Both the position numbers and the translations under genes were made by a program. Below, piece after piece: positions 49,641 to 62,368 of a DNA stretch of 64,000 bases; position 1 is the stretch's first letter; every line of letters begins with the position of its first letter. Source of the stretch: Cryptomeria japonica. Its lineage: Eukaryota > Streptophyta > Pinopsida > Cupressales > Cupressaceae. The notes under the pieces were generated by a model that saw only the letters and a list, made by a program, of their open reading frames with translations, had not been told where the DNA came from and searched no databases. Location: contig NC_081410.1 in assembly GCF_030272615.1 (NCBI RefSeq), forward strand, positions 288,051,957 to 288,115,956, given 5' to 3'.

Positions 49641-50667
49641 TCTGTTGTTAAAGACCTTTGGCATGGAAGATAGCAAACCGGTTGGTACACCGATGGTGAC
49701 CGGTTGTAAACTATCCAAAGAAGATGACTCAACACTAGTTGATGAGAAGGAATATCGATCAATGATTGGTAAATTGCATTATGTAGTGCATAGCAGACCG
49801 GATATTGCACATGTAGTTGGCATTACTACAAGGTTCTAGGAAAGCCTAAGAGAATCCCAGTTGGTTGTAGTCAAGCAGATTATTAGGTATCTGAAGAGAA
49901 CTGTTGACTATAGATTGTAGTATCCATATAGCAAGGATTTCAACTTGAAAGTGTTCACAAATGCTGATTGGGCCAGTAATATAGATGACCAAAAGAGCAC
50001 AACCGGTGTTGCATTCTTCCTTGGTGGTAGACTAGTCTCATGGATGAGTAAGAAGCAGAGTTGTATCTCTCAGTCTACATCGGAAGTAGAGTATGTTGAA
50101 GCTTTCATGAACTGCACTCAGACAATTTGGATGAAGCATGTATTAAATGGCTTCAAAGTTCCTATATTTGAATCGGTAAGTATATTTTATGACAATACTA
50201 GTGCAATTAACATCTCCAAGAATCCGGTTTTACATTCTAGAACCAAGCACTTTGAGCTTAAGTATCATTTCTTAAGGGAAAAGGTTCAGAACAAAGAGAT
50301 TGCACTGGAAAATGTTTCCAGTAAGCAACAGTTAGCAGACATATTCACCAAACCTCTCCCAAAGACTACATTTATGTACTTAAGAGGTGAATTAGGGGTG
50401 TTGCCCCTTTAGGAGGTAAACTAAAAGCATATGCTCCGCATCAGTCAGGTACTGCAGAGTCAAATTTATTTTGGATTGATGTGTTGAAGGATGCTACTCC
50501 TCAGGGGGAGCAGCATAATAAAATAGGGAAGCTTGTGCCTCCACTTTGGCATTGTTGTCAAAGGGGGAGAAGATGTGAAGTGGAGAAGATATCTGCAGAA
50601 AATGGGGAGAAGATGTGAAGCTGAGAAGATATCTTTTCTTATTGCCATCAATGCCAAAGGGGGAGAT
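49641..50667 (+). pseudogene. pol: Copia B partial: RT end, RNase H, pol 3' end
   Basis: Starts abruptly in the RT thumb (KTFGMEDSKPVGTPM) and continues through LHYVVHSRPDIAH, a stop near 49838, and the RNase H domain (49945-50412: FTNADWASN, LVSWMSKKQ, YDNTSAI, QLADIFTKPL). Asp-to-Asn in the first motif (FTNADW) and Cys-to-Tyr before DNTS suggest decay. A pol stop at 50410 is followed by a 3' untranslated stretch with two purine tracts, then the LTR at 50668. Confidence 0.85.
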
Positions 50668-52155
50668 TGTTGGCATTATATGAACCAATATGTGGACATA
50701 ATGATATTGTATGTTGTCATTGATGTCAATATGTTGAAAAAGTGAGAACTGGTAGAACATTGTGAACCGACACTAGTGCCAAAGTGAAGCAGTGTGCTTC
50801 TTCAAGGGGAACCGGCACATAGAAGCAATGTATGACTACCGGTTGGTAGTCTCAACTTCAAGGTTTCCGGTTTAAGTGCTTCAAGCATGTGTGGCTCAAC
50901 CGGTGACATTGTGTGATGAGTTAGCATTGTAATGAATAACAGATCATGTTGCCACATCAGCCTTGTGTGCGTGAAGGATCTTGCATGAAGGAGATTGTTC
51001 CTATCTACCTCGAGAATGTGTGAATTCTGTAAAACGGTGATAACGTGTGATGGGTTATCAGCCGCCATGAAATCGGTGAAAATGGACAATGGAGAATATC
51101 TTGAGAGTGGATCAAGACTGTTGCAATTAATGGAGTGTTCTCAATGGTCAAGATTAAACCATTTGAATTCCTCAACCTATCAGGTTTAGGTTTTAGGGTT
51201 TATGCTACCGACCTATCTATTTTCTTATAAGGTCGATGTTGTGTCTCTTTCTGAGGTTGTTGGCAAAAGTTGTGTGTGTGTATCCAAGAGAATGGATATG
51301 TAATTCTTGCTAGACCAAAAGGAGAGAAGTGATACCTGCAGACTATAAGAGCAGAAGGTGAAGAAGAGCTTAAGCGGACCTGCATTGGCATTGAGTGTTG
51401 TTACCATATCATTGCAATACCCATTGATCTCTAACCACCTCAACAGTTGGAAAATCCCTTAACAGGGTAGCCTTAATCAGCTTGTTGTAAATCCTTTAAC
51501 AGGGTAATTCAAAGCTATTGAGTTCAAAATCCTTTAGCTATTGAGTTCTTGAAATCCTGTAACAAGGTAACCTTTAACAGGGTTTAACCCTTAATTATAG
51601 CCATCCCTTAACCGGGTGATCTTTAACAAGATTGGTTCCTAGAAAAACCTATTGTAATGTCTCTAATCGGACAAGGCTCCTAACAGAGCGGACTTCTAAA
51701 GAGTTCAAAAATAGCTTGTGGGTATTCATCCCCACCATGGTTTTTCCCAGTTGGGTTTCCACGTGAAAAATATGTGTGTCATGTGTGATGCTTTTATCTT
51801 GTGATGCTTTCCTATTGTCTGTCAAGCATATGATGGTTCTGTGTTTTATGCCTGTCAATAAAACATGTTGAACTAGTTGTTATTATAATCTGATGATAGA
51901 CTACCTATTTATGCACAAGGGTGAAATGGTAGTGTAGTCTTGAGTTGAGTGAAAAGCTAAGTGAGTAACCAGTTAATGCTTGTCTCAGTCATTCTTAGCT
52001 TTATCGGTTGCACTTTATTTCAAACCAGTGTCACTGTTTGCCAGTCATTTGAAGTGTCTATTGTCAAACTAGTTTAGGACTGTATTTTTGTCTATACTGA
52101 TTCACCCCCCCTCTCAGTACCGGGTGTGTACTATCTGTTCATCATTGAGTTATCA
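50668..52155 (+). repeat. Copia LTR 1 of the tandem array, 1488 bp
   Basis: TGTTGGCATT...GAGTTATCA, preceded by CAAAGGGGGAGAT (50655-50667) and followed by a PBS. It therefore serves as 3' LTR of copia B and 5' LTR of interior 1. A TATA-like CTTATAAGG lies near 51224, and a C-rich tract (TTCACCCCCCCTCTCAG) about 50 bp before the end. Confidence 0.9.
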
Positions 52156-52157
52156 AT

Positions 52158-52170
52158 TGGTATCAAAGTG
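52158..52170 (+). promoter_or_regulatory. Primer binding site, initiator tRNA-Met type (mutated)
   Basis: TGGTATCAAAGTG two bases after the LTR; the usual form is TGGTATCAGAGC, and the copy at 58020 is closer to it. Confidence 0.85.
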
Positions 52171-52226
52171 TCCTCTAGGTCCACTCTGCTATAATCTTAA
52201 CCGCTTGACGTAAAGATCCTAGTGTA

Positions 52227-55200
52227 ATGATTAAGAGGGAAGGTCCAAAGTTTAACAGAGAAAATTTTAGTATATGGAAAGACAGAATGAAGATATTCAT
52301 CAAAAGCATGGGTGCTCAACACTGGAGCTATGCTGAGATTGTCTCTGTTGCTCCTACTGGTACCCTTACCGATGACCAAAAGAGAGAGATGCAGGAGAAT
52401 GGGCAAGTCATGGAAGCCCTAATTAGTTGTTTATCTGAAATTGAGTTTATTGATGTTCAGGATAAGGTAAATCCCAAAGAGGTATGGGATACTCTTGAAA
52501 ATATCTATGGCAGTGATGAACATGTAAAATAGGCTAAGGAAGAAAGCCTTAGAGGGAAGTTTGAACATATGCGAATGGTTTAAGGTGAGACCATTCAACA
52601 GTATGGAATAAGAATCAAAACTGTTGCTGGAGATATCAAGAGTGTGGGTGGTAAAACAGAAGATGCCACTGTGGTAAGCAAAGTCCTGAGATCCCTATTG
52701 TCAGTCTATGCAATAAGGGTTGTTGCTATTCAAGAGCTAAGATCAATAGACAAGACTAAGGTATCCCTAGACTCCATCATTGCAAAGATGATAGCCTATG
52801 AGTTAAATAGTTTTGATGGCAATGTTCAAAAGACTGAATCAACTTTTAAAGCTTCTGCATTACCATCCAGAAAAGGAAAAGAAGCTAGTACTAGTGGTGA
52901 ACCAAGACAGGGCAGAGAAATGGATGATGGGGAAATTCTGATGGCATTTGAAGCTCTCCTTTCTAAGAAACTTCCAAAAGGAACCGACAAATACAGAGGT
53001 AAGCTACCTTTGAAATGCTTCTCTTGTAACCAGATAGGACATATTGCTATAAACTGTCCTAATGGTGACAACAAGGACAAACCGGAAAGGTTCAAGAAAT
53101 TTAAAGGAGGAAACCGGAGAAACTGTTTTGTGTCAGTTGATAAAGGTGTCATAGATGAAGAATCAGAGGATGAAAAAAATGAAGATATTGTGTTTGTTGC
53201 TGTCAAGGAAGATGTGTCAGACAAGAAGGCTCTTGTCTCTCGGTTTGATAATTCCAATGAGTGGATCATTGACAATGGCTATTCTCACCATATGACTGGT
53301 GACAGGAGCAAGTTTCTATCATTGGAGGAGTATGATGGTGGTGTGGTTCACTTTGGCAATGATGCACCATTCATAGTCAAAGGCAGAGGGTCCATCTCTC
53401 TGAATGGAAAGAGTAGTGTTGACAATGTGTATTGGGTTGATGGTCTTAAACACAACCTTCTGAGTGTTGCCCAGCTGAATGATAGTGGCCTCACTCTAAA
53501 ATTCAAGAATGGAGTTTGCAGAATCAAAGGAAAGAATGGTGAATTGGTGGCCATCGGCATGCAGACCAAAGGTAACCTATTTCATCTAAATGCAAATATA
53601 AGTACATGTCTTATGGCTAAATTTGATGATAGCTAGATATGGCATAAGAGACTCTGCCATGTAAACTTTGATAATATTGTGAAGGCTAGTAAGATCAAGG
53701 CAGTTAGAGGGTTGTCGATGCTAAGCAAATTGGATAATACCTTGTGTAGAGAGTGTCAATTGAGGAAAATGTCTTCCTCAACCTTTAAAGGTAAATCTTT
53801 CACTACTGACAACTTGCCTGATCTTGTGCATACTGATTTGTGTGGTCCTATGAAAACTAGAAGTGTGCAGGGTGATAGGTACTTCATGATTCTCACTAAT
53901 GACTGCTCAAGAATGATGTGGGTCACATTCTTGAAAGATAAGTCTGAAGCCTTTGTAAAGTTCAAAGCTTTCAGAGCATTAGTGGAGAAGGAAAGTTTTA
54001 AAATGATCAAGTGCCTGAGAACTGATCAAGGAGGGGAATTCACTTCTGGTGAATTCAACAAGTACTGTGAAGAACATGGCACCACGAGGCAATTGTCTGC
54101 CACTAGGAATCCACAACAGAATGGCCTAGTAGAAGGAATAATCAGACTATGGTTGAAGGAGCTAGAACCATGTTGATTCAAGGAAAGGTAGCTCACACCT
54201 TTTGCAGAGAAGTGGTGAGCACTGCAATCTACACAATGAACCGGGTACTCATCAAGGAAGGTAAGGATAAAACTCCTTATGAGTATTGGACCAGTAAGAC
54301 ACCTATGGTCAGCTACTTTAGAGTGTTTGGTAGCAAATGTTACATCAAGAGGAGTGAACACCAGAGCAAATTTGATGCGAAATGTGATGAGGAAATATTC
54401 CTAGGATATTCCACCAAGAGCAAAGCTCTCAAGTGTTTCAACAATAGGACTCAGAGAATTATGGAAAGCATCAATGTAAGAGTTGACGAAACCTTTGAGA
54501 AAACTGAGGAAACATGCACTAAGAAAGTGGTGAACGAACCAGTTGCAACCTTCTGGGAACCGATTGAAAGCCATCCAAGTATTAGTAACAATGTTCCTAC
54601 ACCAAAAAATGTAGATGATGATACTAATGGAGATGAGGATGAAGAAAAAAAGCAAGAGGAATCCATCAAGACCATTCCTCGGTATGTCAAGCTGAATCAT
54701 GAACTTAATCAGATCATAGGAGATAAGGATGTAGGAATCCTTACAAGAAGAAAGGTCAGAGAAAACTCATGTATGATCTCTGAATTTGAGCCTAAATCAT
54801 TCAAAGAGGTACATAAAGATGAAGACTGGATCAAGGCAATGGAAGAGGAACTTGGTCTTTGGTAACCAGACCAGAGCATAAAAATGTCATAGGTACCAAA
54901 TGGGTCTTTAGAAATAAGCTGAATGAGGATGGCACATTGATTAGAAACAAAGCCAGATTGGTATGCAAAGGATATGCTCAAGAAGAAGAAGACTATGGAG
55001 AAACCTTTTCTCTTGTAGCCAGATTGGAAGGGGTTTGTATGCTTCTTGCATATGCAGCTTTTAAAGGTTTCAAAGTATATCAAATGGATGTAAAATCTAC
55101 ATTCCTAAATGGTGTACTTGAAGAGGAGGTGTATATTGAGCAACCAAATGGGTTTGCCCTATCTGAAGGCAGTGACACGGTATGTAGGATACATAAAGCC

Positions 55201-56250
55201 CTATATGAACTAAAGCAGGCACCTAGGGCATGGTATGAACATCTGTATTCCCATCTTTTGAAGATTGGATTTGAGAGAACAAGTGAAGATAGTAATATCT
55301 ACTTGAAGTCTAAAGGAGATCAGATCCTGATCTGTGAGGTATTTGTTGATGACATTATCTTTGGTGGAGATGACAAGATGAGTCATGAGTTTGCAGATGA
55401 GATGAAGAAAGAGTTTGAAATGTCACTCATAGGGGAGATTAAATTATTCATTGGACTATAGATCCAGTAGATGAAGGATGGAATCTTTATCACTCAGTCC
55501 AAGCATCTCAAAGAGGTGTTGAAGACCTTTGGCATGGAAGATAGCAAACTGGTTGGTACACCGATGGTGACCGATTGTAAACTATCCAAAGAGGATGACT
55601 CAACATTGGGTGATGAGAAGGAATACCGATCAATGATTGGTAAATTGCATTATGTAGTGCATAGCAGACTGGATATTGCACCTGTAGTTGGCATTACTAC
55701 AAGGTTCTAGAAAAACCCAAGAGAATCCCACCTGGTTGCAGTCAAGCGGATTCTTAGGTATCTGAAGGGAAGTGTTGACTATGGATTGTGGCATCCATAT
55801 AGCAAAGATTTCAACTTGAAAGTGTTCACAGATGACCGAAAGAGCACAACCGGTGGTGCATTCTTCCTCGGTGGTAGACTAGTCTCATGGATGAGTAAGA
55901 AGCAGAGTTGTATCTCTCAGTCTATAGTGGAAGCAGAGTATGTTGCAGCTTTCATGAACTGCACTCAAACAATTTGGATGAAGCATATATTAAATGGCTT
56001 CAAAGTTCCTATATCTGAACTGATAAGTATATTTTGTGACAATACTAGTGCAATTAACATCTCCAAGAATCCGGTTTTACATTCTAGAACCAAGCACTTT
56101 GAGCTTAAGTATCATTTCGTTAGGGAAAAGGTTCAAAACAAAGAGATTGCACTGGAACATGTTTCCAGTAAGGAGTAGTTAGCAAACATATTCACCAAGC
56201 CTCTCCCAAAGACTACATTTATGTACTTAAGAGGTTAATTAGGGGTGTTG
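52227..56250 (+). pseudogene. gag-pol: Copia gag-pol, interior 1
   Basis: Starts at ATG 52227. Order: UBN2-type gag (FSIWKDRMK, later EVWDTLENIYG), CCHC knuckle CFSCNQIGHIAINC (about 53017), protease (WIIDNG at 53262, where DSG is usual), the integrase HHCC and core (HTDLCGPM about 53830, LRTDQGGEF about 54015), RT from 54859 ([32 protein letters not shown]) and RNase H (about 55786-56178). Breaks: TAG 52530 and TAA about 52581 in gag, TAG 53634, a frameshift about 54125-54150 at the integrase Glu block, a 25-bp deletion before RT near 54858, stops at 55459 and 55708, a 24-bp loss of the first RNase H motif (about 55828), and TAG 56176. Normal copia length is about 1,300 codons, so all domains were once present. 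Confidence 0.92.
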
Positions 56251-56500
56251 CCCCTTTAGGAGGTAAACTAAAAGCATATGCTCCACATCAGTCAGGTAGT
56301 GCAGAGTCAAATTTATTTTGGATTGATGTGTTGAAGGATGCTACTCCTCAGGGGGAGCAGCATAATGGAACAGGGAAGCTTGTGCCTCCACTTTGGCATT
56401 GTTGTCAAAGGGGGAGAAGATGTGAAGTGGAGAAGATATCTGTAGAAAATGGGGAGAAGATGTGAAACAGAGAAGATATCTTTGTTTATTACCATCAATG

Positions 56501-56514
56501 CCAAAGGGGGAGAT
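56501..56514 (+). promoter_or_regulatory. Polypurine tract of interior 1
   Basis: CCAAAGGGGGAGAT directly before LTR 2. A related tract (TCAAAGGGGGAGAAGATG) lies about 95 bases upstream. Confidence 0.85.
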
Positions 56515-58017
56515 TGTTGGCATTATGTGAACCAGTATGTGGACATAATGATACTGTATGTTGTGATTGATGTCAATATACTGAACAAGTGAGAACCGGC
56601 ATATGAGAGAACTGGTAGAACATTGTAAACTAGCACTAGTGCCAAAGTGAAGCAGTGTGCTTGTTGAAGGGGAACTAGCACATCGAAGTGTTGTATGACT
56701 ACCGGTTGGTAGTCTCAACTTCAAGGTTTCTGGTTTAAGTGCTTCAAGCCTGTGTGGCTCAACCGGTGACATTGTGTGATGAGTTAGCATTGTAATGAAG
56801 AATAGATCATGTTGCCATGGCAGCCTTGTGTGCGTGAAGGATCTTGCATGAAGGAGATTGTTCCTATCTACCTCAGGAATGTGTGAAGTCTGTAAAATGG
56901 TGATAACGTGTGATGGGTTATCAGCCGACATGAAATCGGTGAAAATGGACGATGGAGATGATCTTGAGATTGGATCAAGACTGTTGCAATTAATGGAGTG
57001 TTCTCAATGGTCAGGATTGAACCATTTGAATTCCTTAACCTAACAGGTCTAGGGTTTAGGCTACTGACCTATCTGTTTTCCTATAAGGTCGAGGTTGTGT
57101 CTCTTTCTAAGGTTGTTGGAAAAATTTGTGTGTGTGTATACAAGAGAAGGGATACATAATTCTTGCCAGACCAAAAGGAGAGAAGTGATACCTGTGGAGT
57201 GTAAGTGCAGAAGGTGAGAAGAGCTTAAGTGGATCTGCATCGGCATTGAGTGCTGTTAACATATTATTGTAATACTTGTTGATCTCTAACCACCTCAACA
57301 CGTGGAAAATCCCTTAATAGGGTAGCCTTAATCGGCTTGCTGTAAATCCTTTAACAGGGTAATTCAAAGCTATTGAGTTTGAAATCCTTTAGCTATTGAG
57401 TTCTTGAAATCCTCTAACAAGGTAACTTTTAACAAGGTTTAACCCTTAACCGGGTATTGTAGCCATCCCTTAACTGGGTGATCTTTAACAAGATTGGTTC
57501 CTAGCAGAACCTATTGTAATGTCTCTAACCGAACAAGGCTCCTAACAAAGCAGACTTCTAAAGAGTTCAAAAATAGCTTGTGGGTATTCATCCCCACCGT
57601 GGTTTTTCCCAGTTGGGTTTCCATGTGAAAAATATGTGTGTCATGTGTGATGCTTTTATCTTGTGATGCTTTCCTGTTGTCTGTCAAGCATATGATGGTT
57701 CTGTGTTTTATGCCTGTCAATAAAACATGTTGAACTAGTTGTTATTATAATCTAATGATAGATTACCTATTTATGCACAAGGGTGAAATGGTAGTGTAGT
57801 CTTGAGTTGAGTGAAAAGCTAAGTGGGTAACCGGTTAATGCTTGTCTCAGTCATTCTTAGCTTTACTGGTTGCACTTTGTTTCAAACCGGTGTCACTGTT
57901 TGCTAGTCATTTGAAGTGTCTATTGTCAAACCAGTTTAGGACTGTATTTTTGTCTGTACTGATTTAACCTTCCTCTCAATACCGGGTGTGTACTATCCAT
58001 TCATCATTGGGTTATCA
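56515..58017 (+). repeat. Copia LTR 2 of the tandem array, 1503 bp
   Basis: TGTTGGCATTATGTGAACC...GGGTTATCA between the polypurine tract of interior 1 and the PBS of interior 2, so it is shared by both. Visibly diverged from LTR 1, with scattered substitutions and small indels. The C-rich tract near its end is eroded (aaccttcctctc). Confidence 0.9.
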
Positions 58018-58019
58018 AT

Positions 58020-58032
58020 TGGTATCAGAGCG
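58020..58032 (+). promoter_or_regulatory. Primer binding site, initiator tRNA-Met type
   Basis: TGGTATCAGAGCG two bases after LTR 2; matches the standard plant iMet PBS. Confidence 0.9.
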
Positions 58033-58088
58033 TCCTCCAGGTCCTCTATGTTATAAGCCTAACCGCTTGAGGTGAAGATCCTAGTCTA

Positions 58089-61000
58089 ATGATGAAGAGG
58101 GAAAGTCCAAAGTTTAACAGAGAAAATTTTAGTATATGGAAAGACATAATGAAGATATTCATCAAAAGCATGGGTGCTCAACACTAGATCTATGTTGAGA
58201 CTATCTATGTTGCTCCTACCGATACCCTTACTGATGACCAAATGAGAGAGATGCAGGAGAATGGGTAAGTCATGGAAGCCCTAATTAGTAGTTTATCTGA
58301 CATTGAGTTTATTGATGTTCGGGATAAGGTAAATCTCAAAGAGGTATGGGATACTCTTGAAAATATATATGGCGGTGATGAACATGTAAAATAGGCTAAG
58401 GAAGAAATCCTTAGAGGGAAGTTTGAAGATATGTGGATGGTTGAAGGCGAGACCATTCATCAGTATGGAATAAGAATCAAAATTGTTATTGGATATATCA
58501 AGAGTGCAGGTGGTAAAATAGAAGATACCGCTATGGTAAGAAAAGTCCTGAGATCCCTATTGCCAGTCTATGCAATAAGGGTTGTTGTTATTCAAGAGCT
58601 AAGATCAATAGACAAGACAAAGGTATCCCTAGACTCCATCATTGCAAAGTTGACAGCCTATGAGCTAAATAGTTTAGATGGCAGTATTCAAAAGACTGAA
58701 TTAGCTTTTAAAGCTTCTGCAGTACCATCCAGAAAAGGAAAAGAAGCTAGCACTAGTGGTGAGCCAAGACAGGGCAGAGAAATGGATGATGAGGAGATTA
58801 TGATGGCATTTGAAGCTCTCCTTTCCAGGAAACTTCCAAAAGGAACCGACAAATAAAAAGGTAAGCTACCTTTGAAATGCTTCTCTTGTAACTGGATAGG
58901 ACATATTGCTATAAACTGTCCTGATGGCGACAACAAGGACAAACCGGAAAGGTTCAAGAAATTCAAAGGAGGAAACCAGAGAAATTATTTTGTGATAGTT
59001 GATGAAGGTGTCACAGATGAAGAATCAGAGGATGAAGAAAATGAAGATATTGTGTTTGTTGCTATCAAGGAAGATGTGTCAGACAAGAAGGCTCTTGTCT
59101 CCCGGTTTGATAATTCCAATGAGTGGATCATTGACAATGGCTGTTCTCACCATATGACTAGTGATCGGAGCAAGTTTCTATCATTGGAGGAGTATGATGG
59201 TGGTGTTGTTCACTTTGGCAATGATGCATCATGCATGGTCAAAGATAGAGGGTCCATCTCTTTGAATGGAAAGAGTAGTGCTGACAATGTGTATTGGGTT
59301 GATGGTCTTAGACACAACCTTCTAAGTGTTGCCCAGCTGAATGACAGTGGCCTCGCTCTTGAATTCAAGAATGGAGTTTGTAGAATCAAAGGAAAGAATG
59401 GTGAATTGGTGGCCACCGGCATGGAGACCAAAGGTAACTAATTTCATCTGAATGCAAATATATGTACATGTCTTATGGCTAAATTTGATGATAGCTGGAC
59501 ATGGCATAGGAGACTCTGCCATGTAAACTTTGATAACATTGTGAAGGCTAGTAAGATCAAGGCAGTTAGAGGGTTGCTGATGCTAAGCAAATCGGATAAT
59601 ACCTTGTGTTGAGAGTGTCAATTGGGGAAAATGTGTTCCTCAACCTTTAAAGGTAAATCTTTCACTGCTGACAACTTGCTTGATATTGTGCATACTCACT
59701 TGTGTGGTCCTATGAAAACTAGAAGTGTGCAGGGTGATAGGTACTTCATGATTCTCACTGATGACTGCTCAAGAATGATGTGGGTCACATTCTTGAAAGA
59801 TAAGTCTAAAGCCTTTGTAAAGTTCAAAGCTTTCAGAGCATTAGTGGAGAAGGAAAGCAGTAAAAGGATCAAGTTCCTGAGAACTGATCAAGGAGGGGAA
59901 TTCACTTCCGATGAATTCAATAAGTACTGTGAAGAACATGGCATCAAGAGGCAATTTTTTGCCCCCCGGACTCCACAGCAGAATGCCTAGCAGAGAGGAA
60001 AAACTGGACTATGGTTGAAGCAGCTCACACCTTTTGGAGAGAAGCGGTGAGCACTATAGTCTACACAATGAACCGGGTACTCATCAAGAAAGGTAAGGAT
60101 AAAACTCCTTATGAGTATTGGACCGATAAGACACCTGTGGTCAGCTACTTTAGAGTGTTTGGTAGCAAATGTTACATCAAAAGGAGTGAACACCAGAGCA
60201 AATTTGATTCAAAATGTGATGAGGAAATATTCCTAGGATATTCCACCAAGAGCAAAGCTCTCAAGTGTTTCAACAATAGGACTCAGAGAATTATGGAAAG
60301 CATCAATGTACGAGTTGATGAAACCTCTGAGAAAACTGATGAAACTTGTAGTGAGCAAGTGGTGAAGGAACCAGTTGCAACTTCTAGGAACCAGTTGATA
60401 GCCAAATGAGTACTAGTAACAATGTTCCTACACCGGCAAATGTAGACGTTGATACTGATGGAGATGAGGATGAAGAAGAAAAGAAAGAGGAATCCATCAA
60501 TACCATTCCTCGGTATGTCAAGCTAAATCATGATCTTAATCAGATCATAGGAGATAAGGATGTAGGAATCCTTACAAGAAGAAAGGTCAGAGAAAACTCA
60601 TGTATGATCTCTGAATTTGAGCCTAAATCATTCAAAGAGGTACATAAAGATGAAGACTGGATCAAGGCAATGGAAGAGGAACTTGGTCTTTGGTAACCAG
60701 ACCAGAGTATAAAAATGTCATAGGTACCAAATGGGTCTTTAGAAATAAGCTGAATGAGGATGGCATAGTGATTAGAAACAAAGCCAGATTGGTATGCAAA
60801 GGATATGCTCAAGAAGAAGAAGACTATGGAGAAACCTTTTCTCTTGTAGCCAGATTGGAAGGGGTTTGTATGCTTCTTGCATATGCAGCTTTTAAAGGTT
60901 TCAAAGTATATCAAATGGATGTAAAATCTACATTCCTAAATGGTGTACTTGAAGAGGAGGTGTATATTGAGCAACCAAATGGGTTTGCCCTATCTGAAGG

Positions 61001-62112
61001 CAGTGACACGGTATGTAGGATACATAAAGCCCTATATGAACTAAAGTAGGCACCTAGGGCATGGTATGAACATCTGTATTCCCATCTTTTGAAGATTGGA
61101 TTTGAGAGAACAAGTGAAGATAGTAATATCTACTTGAAGTCTAAAGGAGATCAGATCCTGATCTGTGAGGTATTTGTTGATGACATTATCTTTGGTGGAG
61201 ATGAAAAGATGAGTCATGAGTTTGCAGATGAGATGAAGAAAGAGTTTGAAATGTCACTCATAGGGGAAATTAAATTCTTCATTGGACTACAAATCCAGCA
61301 GATGAAGGATGGAATCTTTATCACTCAGTCCAAGTATGTGAAGAGGTGTTGAAGACCTTTGGCATGGAAGATAGCAAACCAGTTGGTACACCGATGGTGA
61401 CCGGTTGTAAACTATCCAGAGAGGATGACTCAACATTGGTTGATGAGAAGGAATACCAATCAATGATTTGTAAATTGCATTATGTAGTGCATAGCAGACT
61501 GGATATTGCACAGGCAGTTTGCATTACTACAAGGTTCCAGAAAAGCCCAAGAGAATCCCACTTGGTTGCATTCAAGCGGATTCTTAGGTATCTGAAGGGA
61601 ACTGTTGACTATGGATTATGGTATCCATATAGCAAGGATTTCAACTTGAAAGTGTTCACAGAAGCTTATTGGGGTGGTAATATAGATGACTGGAAGAGCA
61701 CAACCGGTGGTGCATTCTTCCTCGGTGGTAGACTAGTCTCATGGATGAGTAAGAAGCAGAGTTGTATCTCTCAGTCTGTAGCGGAAGCAGAGTATGTTGT
61801 AGCTTTCATGAACTGCACTCAGACAATTTGGATGAAGCATGTATTAAATGGCTTCAAAGTTCTTGTATCTTAACTTGTAAGTATATTTTGTGACAATACT
61901 AGTGCAATTAACATCTCCAAGAATCCGGTTTTACATTCTAGAACCAAGCACTTTGAGCTTAAGTATCATTTCTTAAGGGAAAAGGTTCAGAACAAAGAGA
62001 TTGCATTGGAACATATTTCCAGTAAGGAACAGTTAGCAGACATATTCACCAAGCCTCTCCCAAAGACTACATTTATGTACTTAAGAGGTGAATTAGGGGT
62101 GTTTCCCCTTTA
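58089..62112 (+). pseudogene. gag-pol: Copia gag-pol, interior 2
   Basis: Same domain order as interior 1: gag from ATG 58089, CCHC knuckle CFSCNWIGHIAINC (about 58878), protease WIIDNG (about 59124), integrase (MILTDDCSRMMW about 59745, LRTDQGGEF about 59880), RT from 60690, RNase H about 61650-62100. Lesions: stops at about 58187 (TGG>TAG), 58267 (CAA>TAA), 58392 (shared with interior 1), 58856 and 59441; TGA about 59610; loss of the integrase Glu block with a frameshift near 59988; the shared 25-bp deletion before RT; CAG>TAG at 61047; a one-base loss near 61330 that splits RT from RNase H; TAA at 61871. It cannot encode a working polyprotein. Confidence 0.92.
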
Positions 62113-62354
62113 GGAGGTAAACTAAAAGCATATGCTCTGCATAAATCAGGTAGTGCATAGTCAAATTTATTTTGGATTGATGTGTTGAAGGATGCTACTC
62201 CTCAGGGGGAGCAGCATAATGGAATAGGAAAGCTTCTGCCTCCACTTTGGCATTGTTGTCAAAGAGGGAGAAGATGTGAAGTGGAGAAGATATCTATAGA
62301 AAATGGGGAGAAGATGTGAAGCAGAGAAGATATCTTTGTTTATTGCCATCAATG

Positions 62355-62368
62355 CCAAAGAGGGATAT
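62355..62368 (+). promoter_or_regulatory. Polypurine tract of interior 2 (altered)
   Basis: CCAAAGAGGGATAT, with two changes from the copies at 50655 and 56501, directly before LTR 3. Confidence 0.75.
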
